Positions 20,980 through 32,449 of a DNA stretch of 64,000 nt are shown piece after piece (the stretch's first letter is position 1; each line of letters starts with the position of its first letter). Both the position numbers and the translations under genes were made by a program. Below the pieces are notes generated by a model. That model worked only from the letters and a program-made list of their open reading frames with translations. It ran no database searches and had not been told where the DNA came from. This DNA comes from Cryphonectria parasitica EP155 (taxonomy: Eukaryota > Ascomycota > Sordariomycetes > Diaporthales > Cryphonectriaceae). The DNA lies in assembly GCF_011745365.1 (NCBI RefSeq), contig NW_024468913.1:2418001-2482000 (forward strand), in the 5' to 3' direction.

Positions 20980-21555
20980 AGACAGACAAACAGAGAGAGA
21001 AAAAGAGAGAGATTTCTGTGTGTGATCTAGAACGTATCACGTCGATGTCTGTTCATCAAATGTACAACAACGACAAATTTGAACCAAAAAGAGCCTCTTT
21101 TCTCTTCATCCAGACTACACCCTACCTTTACATACATTTTCTCGTCCCTTTCTCGAGCGCATATCTCGCGAATCGAGACCTAAACAGGCCTTGCAGATGG
21201 CACACCGGCTCTATATTGATCCGTCTTATCATCTCGTATTCATTACGAGTATAAGGGTTGTTTATTATGCTATCCTGTCTTAGGCCAGTGTAAAGTATGC
21301 CCGGCAGAAAACCGGAGGGCCAATTCGGTCTGGCTGACGAGACCTCGGCGCATGAGTGGATCCCTTTTGGTTTCGACATGCGGGGATGTACAATTCTCTC
21401 TTCTTTCTTCTTTCTTCTCCTCTCGACGACTCTATTTGTAAATAATTCTTCCCATTTGCAATCTCCAAAGTTATCACACACTCATCAGACCGACCTGCTC
21501 CTACTACTACTCTCCCCTTTCAGTTCAGATTTGGACCAACCCAGCCATCATCAAA
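20980..21555. other. intergenic region between the HIS4-type and GNAT genes
   Basis: The 3' end of the histidine gene and the promoter of the acetyltransferase. Only AT- and CT-rich stretches are seen, no gene. Confidence 0.6.
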
Positions 21556-22308
21556 ATGTCGGCAGCACCACCAACGACAATAACAGACGCGGGCCCAATA
21601 ACCATCTCCGTCGTCCAGGACGCCTCAGATTTCTTACCCTTCTTCAATGTCTGCGCCAGGTCCTTTGGAGACCAAATTCAAGACGCCATCTGGACAGCCA
21701 TCAGCCCAGGCTGGGACACGGAAACGGGCCGCCAAGCCAACGCCGACCGCTTCGTGAAGCGCTGGCAGACCACAAAGCCCACCAGCGCCGGCGACCCCAG
21801 CACCGTCTTCCTCAAAGCCACAGTGCCCGACCCAGACAGGCCTGGAGGTGAGCACATCGTCGGTGTCGCGACCTGGGCGCAGCTCTCGTTCGCGCCCGGG
21901 TGGGGGAATCCGCCGTCTACGGAGCTCGGCGGCACAGACGACATATTCCCGGACGAGAAAGCGGCGCGGCTGGCGAGGCAGATCTGGGCCTCGCTCATGA
22001 AGCCGCGTGTGGCGACTGTGCGGGCCAAGGAAGGAGACGAGGTGCCTGCTGTCTTTGTGCTGGACCTGTGCGCCGTCGACCCGGATTTCCAGCGACGGGG
22101 GATCGCGAGCAAGCTTGTTCGGTGGGGGCTCGATGAGGCGGCCAGGCGGGGCGGGCTGGAGGCTACGACAGAGGCTTCGGTGATGGGACGGTGGGTGTAT
22201 AAGCAGCTTGGATTCGTGCCGGTGAAGGAGATTGAGTACGAGGTGGATGGAGAACTGCTGGGGTCCACTGTGCTGCCGTCAAACCTGTTTATGAGGACGC
22301 GTCCATGA
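21556..22308 (+). CDS. GNAT-family N-acetyltransferase
   Basis: A single-exon gene of 250 residues. The GNAT acetyl-CoA binding motif A is clear at about residues 174-196: VFVLDLCAVDPDFQRRGIASKL, with the Q/R-x-x-G-x-A loop (QRRGIA). Motif B follows with EASVMGRWVYKQLGFVPVKEIEYE. This resembles the large set of fungal GNAT proteins of unknown substrate; small-molecule or peptide acetylation is possible. No signal peptide or membrane segment is seen. It is followed downstream by the broken STAND/ankyrin gene on the same strand. Confidence 0.88.
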   Translation: MSAAPPTTITDAGPITISVVQDASDFLPFFNVCARSFGDQIQDAIWTAISPGWDTETGRQANADRFVKRWQTTKPTSAGDPSTVFLKATVPDPDRPGGEHIVGVATWAQLSFAPGWGNPPSTELGGTDDIFPDEKAARLARQIWASLMKPRVATVRAKEGDEVPAVFVLDLCAVDPDFQRRGIASKLVRWGLDEAARRGGLEATTEASVMGRWVYKQLGFVPVKEIEYEVDGELLGSTVLPSNLFMRTRP

Positions 22309-22976
22309 TTGACGGTCGCGAAACTACAAAGGCTGCGAGAGGAGGCATCATGTGTGCCATTCACCGATCGTCTCTCTAGGAGCTGAGAGAGTATGCAACA
22401 CTACATACTCAGCGACAACTCTAGATGGGCCCTCTCATCGTCGTGCCTCGCATCTCCATACACACGAGCCATATAGGCCCTTGGCGTACATAATGTCTAT
22501 GAGACTTGGCCAAGCACGCAACACAGAAAACTCAGTTAGTTGAGGAAGCGAGTCGGCATCAGCCAGCATGATGCTACCTCAGCTGCATACTCCCTACCCA
22601 ACCTATCAGGTGAAAGAGATAGACTTGACTATTTACCAACTTGGGCCACATTTCCGAACCAGGTTCCCGTATCCTCCTGCATAAGTACGACCCCCTCTGG
22701 CTTCCCTCCGTCATAGCGGTTCAAACTGATGTTACGCACCACATTGCTACAGTACAGCATGTATACTATAGTTATCTACAGCTTTAGACTCAGTATACTA
22801 TGCACCAATGCAGAGGAGAGAGGTTGCAGTTACTACCTCAAGATGCGCTGAGCTATTACAACTTATGAAGACGGGCCCTTTGTGGGCTCCCCTACAAGAA
22901 GAGGAGGATGCGTCCTTCTTCTTAAAAACGACACTCTACAGTATGAGACTTCCCGGGGCGTATTTTAGCTGCAAGA
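22309..22976. other. intergenic region before the broken STAND/ankyrin gene
   Basis: About 0.67 kb with no supported gene. It contains TATACTATA-type words near 22760-22800 and is the likely former or current promoter of the gene starting at 22977. Confidence 0.5.
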
Positions 22977-25368
22977 ATGAACGCCCTCCAGAACGCCAGC
23001 AGCATCCTCGGTATCCTCGACATCGCCTACAGGGCCATCGCGCGGCTCAACAGCATCCTACGAGACTGTTCCTCCGCGCCTGCTGAAGTCCTCCGCCTGC
23101 AAGAATCCACAACCAGGTTTCACGACCTCCTAGACAGCGTGGTGCAGGTGCAGAACACCGTCGTCGGCGTCCTGGGCCCGAGCAGAGATGTTGGTGCGCT
23201 GTCGTATGATGTCGAGTTTGCGCGCATGATGCTGGGTCGGCTGGAGGATGTGCTGGAGAGTGTGTCAGCTCAGCAGCAGGGTGCCGACAGGGCAGACACA
23301 CAGATAGAGACGGAGACAGATATCGGTTCTGTTTCCAGGGTTGGGTGGTTGGGGCAGAGAAAGACCATCATTGACCTGCAGAGAAGCTTGGATGATTGCT
23401 ATCACAGGCTCCTGGTCAGGCTCATGGTGCTGAATGTGTAAGGAAGGACATAGCATTGATTTCTAAGGGCTTCTCTTCTCTTCTTCACGTAAGAGATGAA
23501 CTCCTGCTGACAACTTTCATCCTTTAGCACAACCACTGTCAATGTCTATTCTTCCCTGGCACATGAACACCAGCTTGCAGTTGTCAAGTTACAGGATGAA
23601 CGAGAAAAGACAGGAAAACATCCTCATGATGTTCTCCTGCTGCAGCAAGAAATTCAAAGAGCAGAGCCTACCCAGCCCGACGAGGCCTCCCCTGGTCTGG
23701 AGTTGAGGCATCGCGACAACGAGCGGAGGTTCCAGTACCTTGAGCAGACAATTCCAGCAGTCATCACAAATACCACCAACTCATCATACTCGATAAAACC
23801 TCCTCAAATGCCATCGTGTCGATGTCGCTGCCACACAGTGCGGAGATCCTCTCACAAGTCATCACGTTGGGCTTTAACGGCCTTCAGGTTAACCCTGGGC
23901 TCCTTCTCTGTCCACTTCAGCGTCAAGAACCCCAACGCCAGAGCCCCTAGCCACCGCCACCGACCTTGCACTCTCGCCAGCTGCAAGGCAACCTGCTCCA
24001 GGCGCTCGTCCACACTCAGGCTGACCTATACATTCCCAACCTGGCTCCTCCACACAGCCATCGCGGCGGTCTACTCGGACGCCCTAGGCCTACCAGAGCT
24101 GCTGATCCGAGTCATCCGGCGCATCGCCCCCGAAGACGAGCTGGAGGGGATCGTGGGAGACGTGAAAAGGAGAGACCTCGACGCCGTGCGCCGCACGCTG
24201 CATACAAGGTGCCACTCGGTGTTCGACGCCATGTGGGACGGCACGAGCCTGATCCTGCTCGCGCTGATGAGAGAAGACCTGGGCATCATCAACCTCCTCC
24301 TGTCCGAGGGCGCCGACATCTTCCAGGAGGACGACCACGGCAACAAGCCCTACCGCGACGTCCTCATGCAGATCTACGCCTCGCCACACCTGCCCGCCCA
24401 CTCCAGGCGCGAGCTCGAGCGCATCATGCCCGTCGACGAGATCATCGACGCCACAGAGCTCCCCGACCTGCACAAGGTCGTCCTCGGCATCCGCTGCCTC
24501 GATACCACCGCGTACCTCCACACAGCAGCGCCCCTCATCAACCTGGACGCCACAGACGCCTTCCACCGCTCCGCCCTCTGGTACGCCGCCTGCAAAGGCG
24601 ACCTGGCCGCCGTCGAGGCCCCTGCTGGGCGCAGGCGTGCAGCCCGCCGCAGACCCCCACAACAAACCAGTCCACATCGCCGCCCGCCACAACCACGTCG
24701 CCGTGCTGCGCTGCCTTGTTCGACCAGGGCGGGGCGCCTGTCGACGGCCGCCACGCGTGGTCCTTTACGCCCCTCATGAGCTGCGCGCAGGGCAGAGGCC
24801 CCGCCGACGACGCGGCCCTCGAGCTGCTTCGTCGCGGCGCCCATGTCGACGCTCATAACCTGGACGGGACCACGGCCCTGCACCTCGCGGCTCGTCTTTA
24901 ACAGGGCTGGGCTCGTGAGGATCCTCGCTGCGCACGGGGCGGATGTGGATCGCCGGAATGTCCGCGGGGCGTCTGCCTTGTCTGGGGCGATCCAGCTCGG
25001 CTCGCGGGATGCCATGGTTGCGCTGCTGCGGTGCGGTGCGGACTTATCGGTTTCGGAGCCCAGGGAAGGGGCGTGGCGTGCTTCACATGCTGGCGCTCTT
25101 TGCGGATGCGGGGACGATGCAGGTTCTGACCGAGGCGCCGTGGTTGTTGGCGGGGCTGGACACTGAGGGTGGAGATGGTGAAGGTAGAATGCCTATGGAG
25201 ATCTGCCTGGAGAGAGAAGCTGGGGTAAGGATCATCGATACGGGTCAGGATGCGTTGAGCAAGACGTTTGCGCTTCTGCTGCGTGCTGTGGCCAACCAGG
25301 GCGCGGTGGAGGAACACGATTCGGATGGCGAGGAGGAGTACTTCGATGCAAGGGAAAACGGGGTTTAA
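22977..25368 (+). pseudogene. STAND-type N-terminal domain + ankyrin-repeat gene with four one-base frameshifts
   Basis: Exon 1 (22977-23437) encodes an alpha-helical N-terminal domain like those of fungal STAND/NLR proteins (MNALQNASSILGILDIAYRA...). A 90-bp intron (donor GTAAGG, acceptor TTTAG) joins it to exon 2 from 23528. Next comes a cysteine block (CRCRCHTV... and TYTFPTWLL) often found in such fungal proteins, then ankyrin repeats (for example SALWYAACKGDLAAVE, KPVHIAARHNHVAVLRCL, TALHLAARL, LVRILAAHGADVDRRN). The ankyrin part changes frame four times, at 24619-24622 (CCCC), 24716-24717 (TT), 24897-24899 (TTT) and 25068-25071 (GGGG). Each needs one base fewer. With four bases discounted, the exons total 766 codons ending at the TAA at 25368. 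Either a recent pseudogene or clustered sequencing errors. Confidence 0.8.
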
Positions 25369-25714
25369 ACTCTAGCCGACAAGATGGTCCTTGTATGAAT
25401 ACATCACAGTGTAGTGATCTGATCTTAGGGGATATGTATATATATATATATATATATTTGCGGCCACGAAGCGTTGAAGCAACAATAATAACACACATGA
25501 GCCACGTCCCCGAGGCAATTCAGTGGCTCGACAGGCCACAGGATGAGTGAAGCTGGTGAAGCCAATGATATTCTGAGTCTATAGTCCGAAAGAACAAGGA
25601 AGGGAAGGAAATCAAATAAACTAATCGAGAATTTGATCATTGGAATAAGTGAAACATCATCTTGCAAGAAAGCCCGCAGGACAAAAAGAATGATTCTCCT
25701 GTACCCCCACATTG
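25369..25714. other. 3' intergenic region with a (TA)n repeat
   Basis: A short region between converging genes. It holds a TA dinucleotide run at about 25435-25457 and no gene. Confidence 0.7.
25435..25457. repeat. (TA)n microsatellite
   Basis: A pure alternating TA run of about 11 units. Confidence 0.9.
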
Positions 25715-28700
25715 TCATCGAGTCACCGTCGCCTCTGGCATCCCCACAGTCTGGAAACAAGTAGCCTCCCCATTGTTGTTGATGGTACAGTTGTAATTGA
25801 TGCCCAAGAATTCCGACACCGTCCAGTGGCCCCGGCTTGTCTCGCTCGGATCAACCACGTCCTGCATATATTCCTCCACGGTGATATCACTCAGCACAGC
25901 TATGGTGACACTGGTGTGATCACCATCAGCCGTCGCGTCGGGCACGCTCTCCACCCCATTTGCGATCCTCGTCCTCGACGTCTCCTTGCCCTTGTCGGCT
26001 GACTCGAGATGGCGGCGATAGTCACGCCAGAAGCTTAGAAGATGTGCACTTGCCTCCACAGCCCTCTCGGCATCCTCGCGCCTCTCGATATTCATTTTCA
26101 TCAGGTCGTCTATGAGGGGAGTGGCCTTCTTGAGCACGGCGTCACCGTACTTCTCTGAATATTTGCGAAAGAAGTCGTGGAATGTGGAACTGCTGGAGCC
26201 TAGATACGCCAGCAAGTCGTGAAGGTCGGCGCTCCCAGATACTCCCTTGGAGTTCTGTTCAAGCACAACATCGCGGCCATTTTTGTCTAGGCTGGTGCTG
26301 ACCTCCATTTTGTTGAACACAAACCTGGCCAGCTGATCCGACATTCGATGCAAGCTTGCCAGCAGCGCATCCGTTGTACTGAGAATACCTTCGTCTTCAC
26401 GCACACGTTGCTCGTTCGCAATGTCATCTGCATCAGAATCGGGGTTCCCTCGCCAGTTGGTGATACGATTCCATGGGTTTTGCAACCAGGTGCTGAAGCC
26501 GCTGCCTTCGGTAGAGGTGCTGGAACCCAATATTGTTGTGCTTGTCTTTCTCTCGCTTGTGACAGTGTGCTCTGGCTTCACGATATCCTCTGCACCATCT
26601 TGGACAGAGTCTTGATCACGATTTTTCCGCCAGTCGTTGATATGATCCCAAGGCTTCTTCAACCATGCATTGAAGCCACTGGTCTTGGTCGAGGTGCTGG
26701 AAGCCAGGGATGTTGTCTTTGTACTGCTGTGACTTGTGGCAGTGTACCCTGACCTTGCGTGTTGATCTGTCTCATCCTGAGTAGTGACATCCTCAGACTC
26801 AACTGCCCGCGTTCTCGTCCCTTTGCGAGTGATCGTCTTAGGCTCCTTAGGCGCGGCATCTTCGTCCTCTGATGAGTCTCTCTTCATCGTGTTGCTCAAC
26901 TTTCTAGTGCTCGTCCTTTTCTTTGTTTCTGTGCGTGTTGTCGTATCAGTCTGTGTCTCCGTGGCATCCCTGAGGGCACGTGTGCTAGGCTCTTCCTGCG
27001 ATGTGACTGTGCTAGTCATACTCCTCGTACTCTTGCGAGTAACCGTTTTGGTGTTGTCTTTCTTTTTGGCATCTTTCTTGGTGTCTTTGCTGGAGAAGGT
27101 CTCCTTGGACCTCGCTTTGCTCGTCTTCTCACTTTCGCTATCTTCCGTATCCCCAGCTTTCTTCATTGTGGCATCCTTTTCGGTAGCTTCGCTGGAACTG
27201 AATTCCTGAGACGTGTCCTTTTCTGCTTGCTTTACTGTGTGAGTGATCGTCTCTAAGGGAGCAGTGGTCCGTATTCCCCCTGTTGGTTGCTCGAGGTTCT
27301 CCTCGGCTGCCGGAGTCGTGGCCACGGGATCAATACCGATGGTCGTCCGCACCTCCTCTACAGAGCTCGTGAAAAGAGGCTCTGTGTTTTGGGAAGACAC
27401 TGGCGGTAGCCATGACCAAGTCGAAGAAAAGACGGATGAAACCCTGAAGTCGGACATAAGGCCCCCGGTGATTCTGGAGGAGCTTGGCAGGATAATGTTC
27501 AAAACAAACAGGGCTAAGGCGCCCAGCCACAACCACCACAGGGCCGACAAGAGAAAAGCCACAAGGTAGCCTGTGAATGGCCTAGACGAGGTGCTCGGGT
27601 TGACAATATCCTCCCAGGCTCGGAGGTGTTGCTGCAAGGTATAGTCTTCCCATTGCTCCATTTCGTCCGAGTCATCACCAGCATAATACACCACCTGCGC
27701 CTTCTGGATGACTGTGACTTCGTCACCAGTGTTCCCTCCGCTGCCGTTGGCGACATTCTGTTGAAAGGGAAAGTAGCGCTCGAGGAACGGGAAAAGACTG
27801 ATCTGGACCTTGGCAGCACGCCGGATTTTACTGCGTGGCTTGGGATTAAGTAGCTCATATTGGACAGCCAACTGCGAATCATCTACCGGATCAGGAAGAT
27901 TGGCCTGTTGGAATACCGCATATCTCTCGGCATTCCATTTCTGCATCTCATCCGACTCTTCAAGGACGTGGTTGTCGTGGGCCTGGGCTGCCTGGTTGGA
28001 CGCCTTCCACGGGATGTCAGTGACGTGTTCCTGGCGGAGATCCCACAGCTGGCCAGGCTGCGGAAAGTCGATCCAGAAGCAAGATCTCGAGAATTTGTCC
28101 CCGTTGCTCAGATAGGCCGCCTCGGCGACGATGTTGTGCAATTTCTGGTGCACTTCTGTCAGTGGTGGCCACGGCGTAGTAGGGCACAATGAGCCGATCA
28201 TGTTGATTAGCGGGAGGAGCAGGTTGAGGATGCCAGCGGTGACACGATCGACCTCCGGCCAGAAGTCGGCTGCGTAGAGCTCATCCGTGAGGTACTTGTG
28301 GATCGGGTTGTACCGAGCAAACTTCCTGGCGTAGCCTGTTGTTATGATGATGTGTTAGATGTCAGGGAGTAGCATATTAGCAGCGTGTGCGAGGAGGACA
28401 TATCGTACCGTCAGCGGTCCCGTCGGTGGTGCGATCGAGGAGCTCTAGAGCTGTTTGCTCCTGTGGTGTCGCACCGAAGAGCAGAGAGTCAAAGCACTGT
28501 TCCTGTAGCAATTTTGCAATGACGGCAGTGCACAGGTACACGCGGTCGTCCCTGGACAAGAAGAGAAATTCGTAGCCGTGATCGTGGTAGCCTTTTGGTC
28601 CGGTTTTGGGCCTCCTGTAGGGGTCGCCTCTTGCGACGACGGAAGCGCACCGGACGAAGTCGGCCGGAAGATATCGCAACATGTCGCGGGTCCAGTCCCT

Positions 28701-29210
28701 CTGCCCCAGTTGTTCAGAGAAATCGACATGACCAAAGGTCGCTGCAGCGAAGTCCCAAAGCCTGGCAAAGAGACTGGAGGACATCTCCTCGAACCAGAAG
28801 GCGGGCAGCTTGTCGTAGTCTTCTTCGCGTACAGGCTTCCTGGGACGAGTCTCACGGACGATTTTGCTCACCCTCTGGTGAGTTTCTGCAAGGAGGCGGA
28901 ACCGTAACCTCGTGGGGTTATACCCAGCGAGATCATCAAGTGATCGAGGGCTGAACATTGGATTCTTGAGCTCCTCTTCCCGTGTATACTTGTCTATCAG
29001 TAGCTGAGCACGGTAGGCCATTTGAGGGGCGATATGCGGGCGCATCGAGGGATATGTCTGCCTGAGCTCTGGTCTCTGCTCTCTCAAGCGCCAGCCCCTC
29101 CACTTGGGATCAGGCGACAGCTCGATGCCCACGGGGCGCACGTTGGGCACGATGATCTCTTCATCGTCTTGTCGTCGGAAGCTAGTTTGTAGCTGGGTGA
29201 TGGTTGTCAT
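25715..29210 (-). CDS. Uncharacterised large protein with a central membrane segment and internal duplication
   Basis: Two exons (29210-28409 and 28335-25715) give 1140 residues. The 73-bp intron has donor GTACGA and acceptor ACAACAG. I recognise no domain. The first 500 residues look globular (rich in Trp, Tyr, Arg; for example FWFEEMSSSLFARLWDFAAATFG). A strongly hydrophobic stretch at about 519-548 (GYLVAFLLSALWWLWLGALAL) gives one or two membrane helices. After it lies a Ser/Thr/Lys-rich linker with many short basic Thr-Arg-Lys motifs. Two copies of a unit containing SGFxxWLxxPWxxIxxWRxN then occur at about 803-845 and 862-905. The C-terminal 230 residues are again helical and globular-looking. 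No signal peptide is visible. It converges on the broken ankyrin gene and is divergent from eIF4E. Confidence 0.75.
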
Positions 29211-30787
29211 GGCTGCTATCAGCTGCGCTCCGGAACTGAGGACAAGCCAGTCGAATAGACCAGTGAATAGGAATTGTTCTTTCGCTTGTCCTTCAGTTTT
29301 GCAGTCTCAACTCACTCGTTCGTCGTCGCTCTGACGTGCACTTGCTCTCCGTCTCCAGAAGAAAATTCGAAGTTGGCAATGTGTTCCACACGAGGTTACA
29401 CACAAAGTACTGGCTAGGTTTATATGACCTTCAAGGCGTCATGGAAGATTCCATGGATGCGACCAAGACGCACGAGGCGGCTTTGTTTGTTGACTGAAAG
29501 AGTATCTGGATGGGTCCTCAGCACGACGTCCGTTTCCGAACAGCACAAAGAAGACCACCAGTGAAGCTTGACAATATCCGGCATATTGTGAAGGCGCAAA
29601 AGTGTAAGAAAGGTGGAGCTTGATTGTTCTCTATGAAGCAGAAGCACAAACTGGGCTAGGAGCTGGTTAAGTTCAGGACCACAATTCAAGTCAGTGTACA
29701 GGGCGATGATCTGGAAAGCGATTGATTCCTAGCAAATTCTCTCCACTATGCCACACGAGAAGACTCAGAGAAGAACAGGAAGAAACGAGAAAAAAAAAAA
29801 CCAATACAGATTGTTCCTCAGAGTGAAGCCATCTCCCATCAGAGAGACATGATAGTCTGGCAGCTACTGCATGGACCACTCGGTGTTGGAGCAGAAGAAA
29901 AGAAAAGGAACTGAACAGGAGAAGGGAAGGTAGTGTGTAAACTGCAGAACAGAGAACTAGAAGAGTGTGACAAAGCATTGACAGGCAACAGGTAGCGGTT
30001 GAGCTCAACACAAAGAGTTGTAAGGCGGAAAGTTATTCTGACTTTTTGATTTGATAAAAGGGCAAACCACACAACAAAGCAGCAGCCGTAGTCAAACAGC
30101 GTCGGAAGCTCCACACAGTACCTTACATAAGCAGTCAGAGGCGTGGCTGGAGAGCCAGTGCACCACATGACGCCTTACTGTTACGGTAGGAAGGCACGCG
30201 GGGCAGCAGGCACTTAGTGGCAGGCAGCACAGCCAACCGCCACATGGTATTGTCTTGCGCCTGCGACGGGGACCCTTCCTTTCGATTTCTTGAAACCGCC
30301 AAAAAAACTCCCATTACGATCCCACCACTTGGCACGTCAACCAAATTGTGCACTTGTTTCTTTTTTGCCTGGCGCAAACATCTGCTGAGCACCTTTAGGC
30401 GCTCTCTCCAACGATCTCGCTGACCGCAACAACGAAGGCACGATTGCAACCACCCCGCCTCGAGCCTGCTTGCTTGATTGAGTAGTGCCTCTCACTCTCG
30501 ACCGAACTTTTTCCCATCGGATCCCACTTGCACGACAAGCCCTCTCTATTCCGCAACCACCACCACCCTACGCTTTCCCCCCCCCCCCCCCCCCAGAGCT
30601 TGTTTCCAACTCCAAGCGCCTTCCTCACTATCGGAGAGTAGACGAGAACTGTTTACCCATTCCTATTCAGAGAATACCTCGTCCCATTCCTCATCTCTGT
30701 TACACACGTCGTGAAACTCCCAGCGAACGATAGTCGAGAGAAAAAAACCACAACTGCACCCAACAAACCCCCACCTACGACGTGAAG
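29211..30787. other. divergent intergenic region, unknown gene / eIF4E
   Basis: About 1.6 kb without a supported gene. Small minus-strand frames at 29420-30449 are low in coding features. Near the eIF4E side lie pyrimidine-rich DNA and a run of 18 C at 30577-30594, typical of the leader of a highly expressed fungal gene. Confidence 0.5.
30577..30594 (+). repeat. C18 homopolymer
   Basis: Eighteen consecutive C in the presumed eIF4E promoter or 5' leader, about 190 bp before the ATG. Confidence 0.85.
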
Positions 30788-31741
30788 ATGTCTGAGCAGG
30801 TTGATTTGTCTACCATACCCGTCTCGCCCGAGGGTGGCAACAACGCCTCTGCCTCCACCGACGCCGCTCCCTCCACGGATGCTAAGCCAGTCACTGTCTT
30901 CGACGACAAGGATAACTTCAACGTGAAGCACCCTCTGGCCAACAACTGGACCCTGTGGTTTACCAAGCCCTCGTCTGGCAAGGTTTGTCTTCCTGTGTCC
31001 TCTCCGCACAGACCTTCCTGCGTTATGCCAAGGCGCACTGAATGGACATGGCTAATTTTGGATCTGCTTGCGCTTAGGGTGACAACTGGAACGATCTCTT
31101 GAAGCAGGTGATCACCTTCAACTCGGTCGAGGAGTTCTGGGGTATCTATGTATGCCTTTCCCTCATTCATGTCTTCTTCAGGATGGCAATCTGTCTTGTG
31201 AACTGGAGCTGACTGTCTCTCCTCCCTTCTCTCTCTCTCTCTCTCTCAATAGAACAACATTGCTCCCGTCTCCGAGCTCGCCCTCAAGTCTGATTACCAC
31301 CTGTTTAAGGCTGGTGTGCGACCTGAGTGGGAGGATCCCCAGAACAAGCACGGCGGCAAGTGGTCTTACCAGTTCAAGGAGAAGCGCAATGTCAATATCG
31401 ATGAGCTCTGGCTGCACATAATGCTTGCAGCCATTGGCAACACTCTCGAGGATGAGGAGGACGGTGAGGTGATGGGCGTTGTCGTCAACGTTCGCAAGGC
31501 CTTCTACCGTATCGGTGTCTGGACCCGTACCGTTGGTAAGGCCATTCCCAACCGCGGCGACGGCGATGTCTCTGGTGGTAAGGGGCGCACTCCCGAGAAG
31601 GGCAAGGAGGTCCTTTTCACCATCGGCAAAAGGGTCAAGGACGTCCTGAAGCTGCCCGCCAGTGAGCAGGTTGAGTTCTCCAGCCACACCGAGGCTGCGC
31701 ATGCTGGCAGTACACGGGCTAGGGCTAAAATGGCGGTCTGA
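30788..31741 (+). CDS. Translation initiation factor eIF4E (mRNA cap-binding)
   Basis: Three exons (30788-30982, 31078-31149, 31253-31741) give 251 residues; introns are 95 and 103 bp. eIF4E binds the m7G cap and eIF4G to start cap-dependent translation. Cap- and eIF4G-binding tryptophans are in their usual blocks: HPLANNWTLWF, SVEEFWGIYNNI, and VRPEWEDPQNKHGGKW. Both splice joins reconstitute conserved sequence (SGK-GDNWNDLL and FWGIY-NNIAPV). All junctions are phase 0. The second intron carries a (CT)n run just before its acceptor. The N-terminal 40 residues are disordered, as usual. The ATG at 30788 is chosen because the frame upstream offers only GTG. Confidence 0.96.
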
Positions 31742-32449
31742 TTACGTTGCTGTCATGCTCTGTTTACCATATCGACCTTAGCACATCCTTTGGGCATCAT
31801 CACCTCTTGACGCTTCTACTATGCCATGCATAACCACGAAGCAGACGGCGCTGTCTACCCCTTTGTCCACCACTCATCACAGGAAATAGGAGGACAAATG
31901 GTCTCGGAGGAGGAGGGAACATGGCGCTGCTAGCCATTGGCAATACCTCTGCACAAAATTTTATTAGGCGGCTATATGCCTGGAGCGATACCTGGGCCCT
32001 TCCAGGACTGGCCTGGACAAAAAGCTTTGATGAAGGAAATGGAGACACGATAAGAGGAACAAACTATGTGTCGCACCGGAGAGGCTTGCTATTATAATGA
32101 AGTCAGTTTTCTTAGAGGAGAGATTTTACCATGATCAATTTCTAGCGACAAAAAAATGGGAACCGATATCTCTTGTGATGCAATGAGAGCGGCATAAGTG
32201 AGGACTCAAATTCTGACTCAAGTTCTATTGGTGTCATGACATTTATATCTACGTCTCTCCCCCCCCCCCCCCCGTTTTGCAATGCTATTGCCAGGCTGTT
32301 TAATATACACTTGTATCCGGATCATCCAATTCTTTTCTTCTTCATGGTCCTGAGGAAATACCAGGCCATCGGCATAAATCTTTACTCTTTTCTCTTTCTT
32401 TTGGGTCTGTCTTTTCAACCACCCAGCGCAAGGCCGGTCTGGCTTTTCA
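31742..32449. other. 3' intergenic region between eIF4E and the acyl-CoA synthetase-like gene
   Basis: About 0.7 kb between converging genes; contains a run of 15 C at 32259-32273. No gene is seen. Confidence 0.6.

Noticed and set aside
23966..24620. Alternative Arg/Pro-rich frame over the STAND/ankyrin gene
   Set aside because: Only the frame containing the cysteine block and YTFPTW makes family sense there; the other frame is coding only after 24717.
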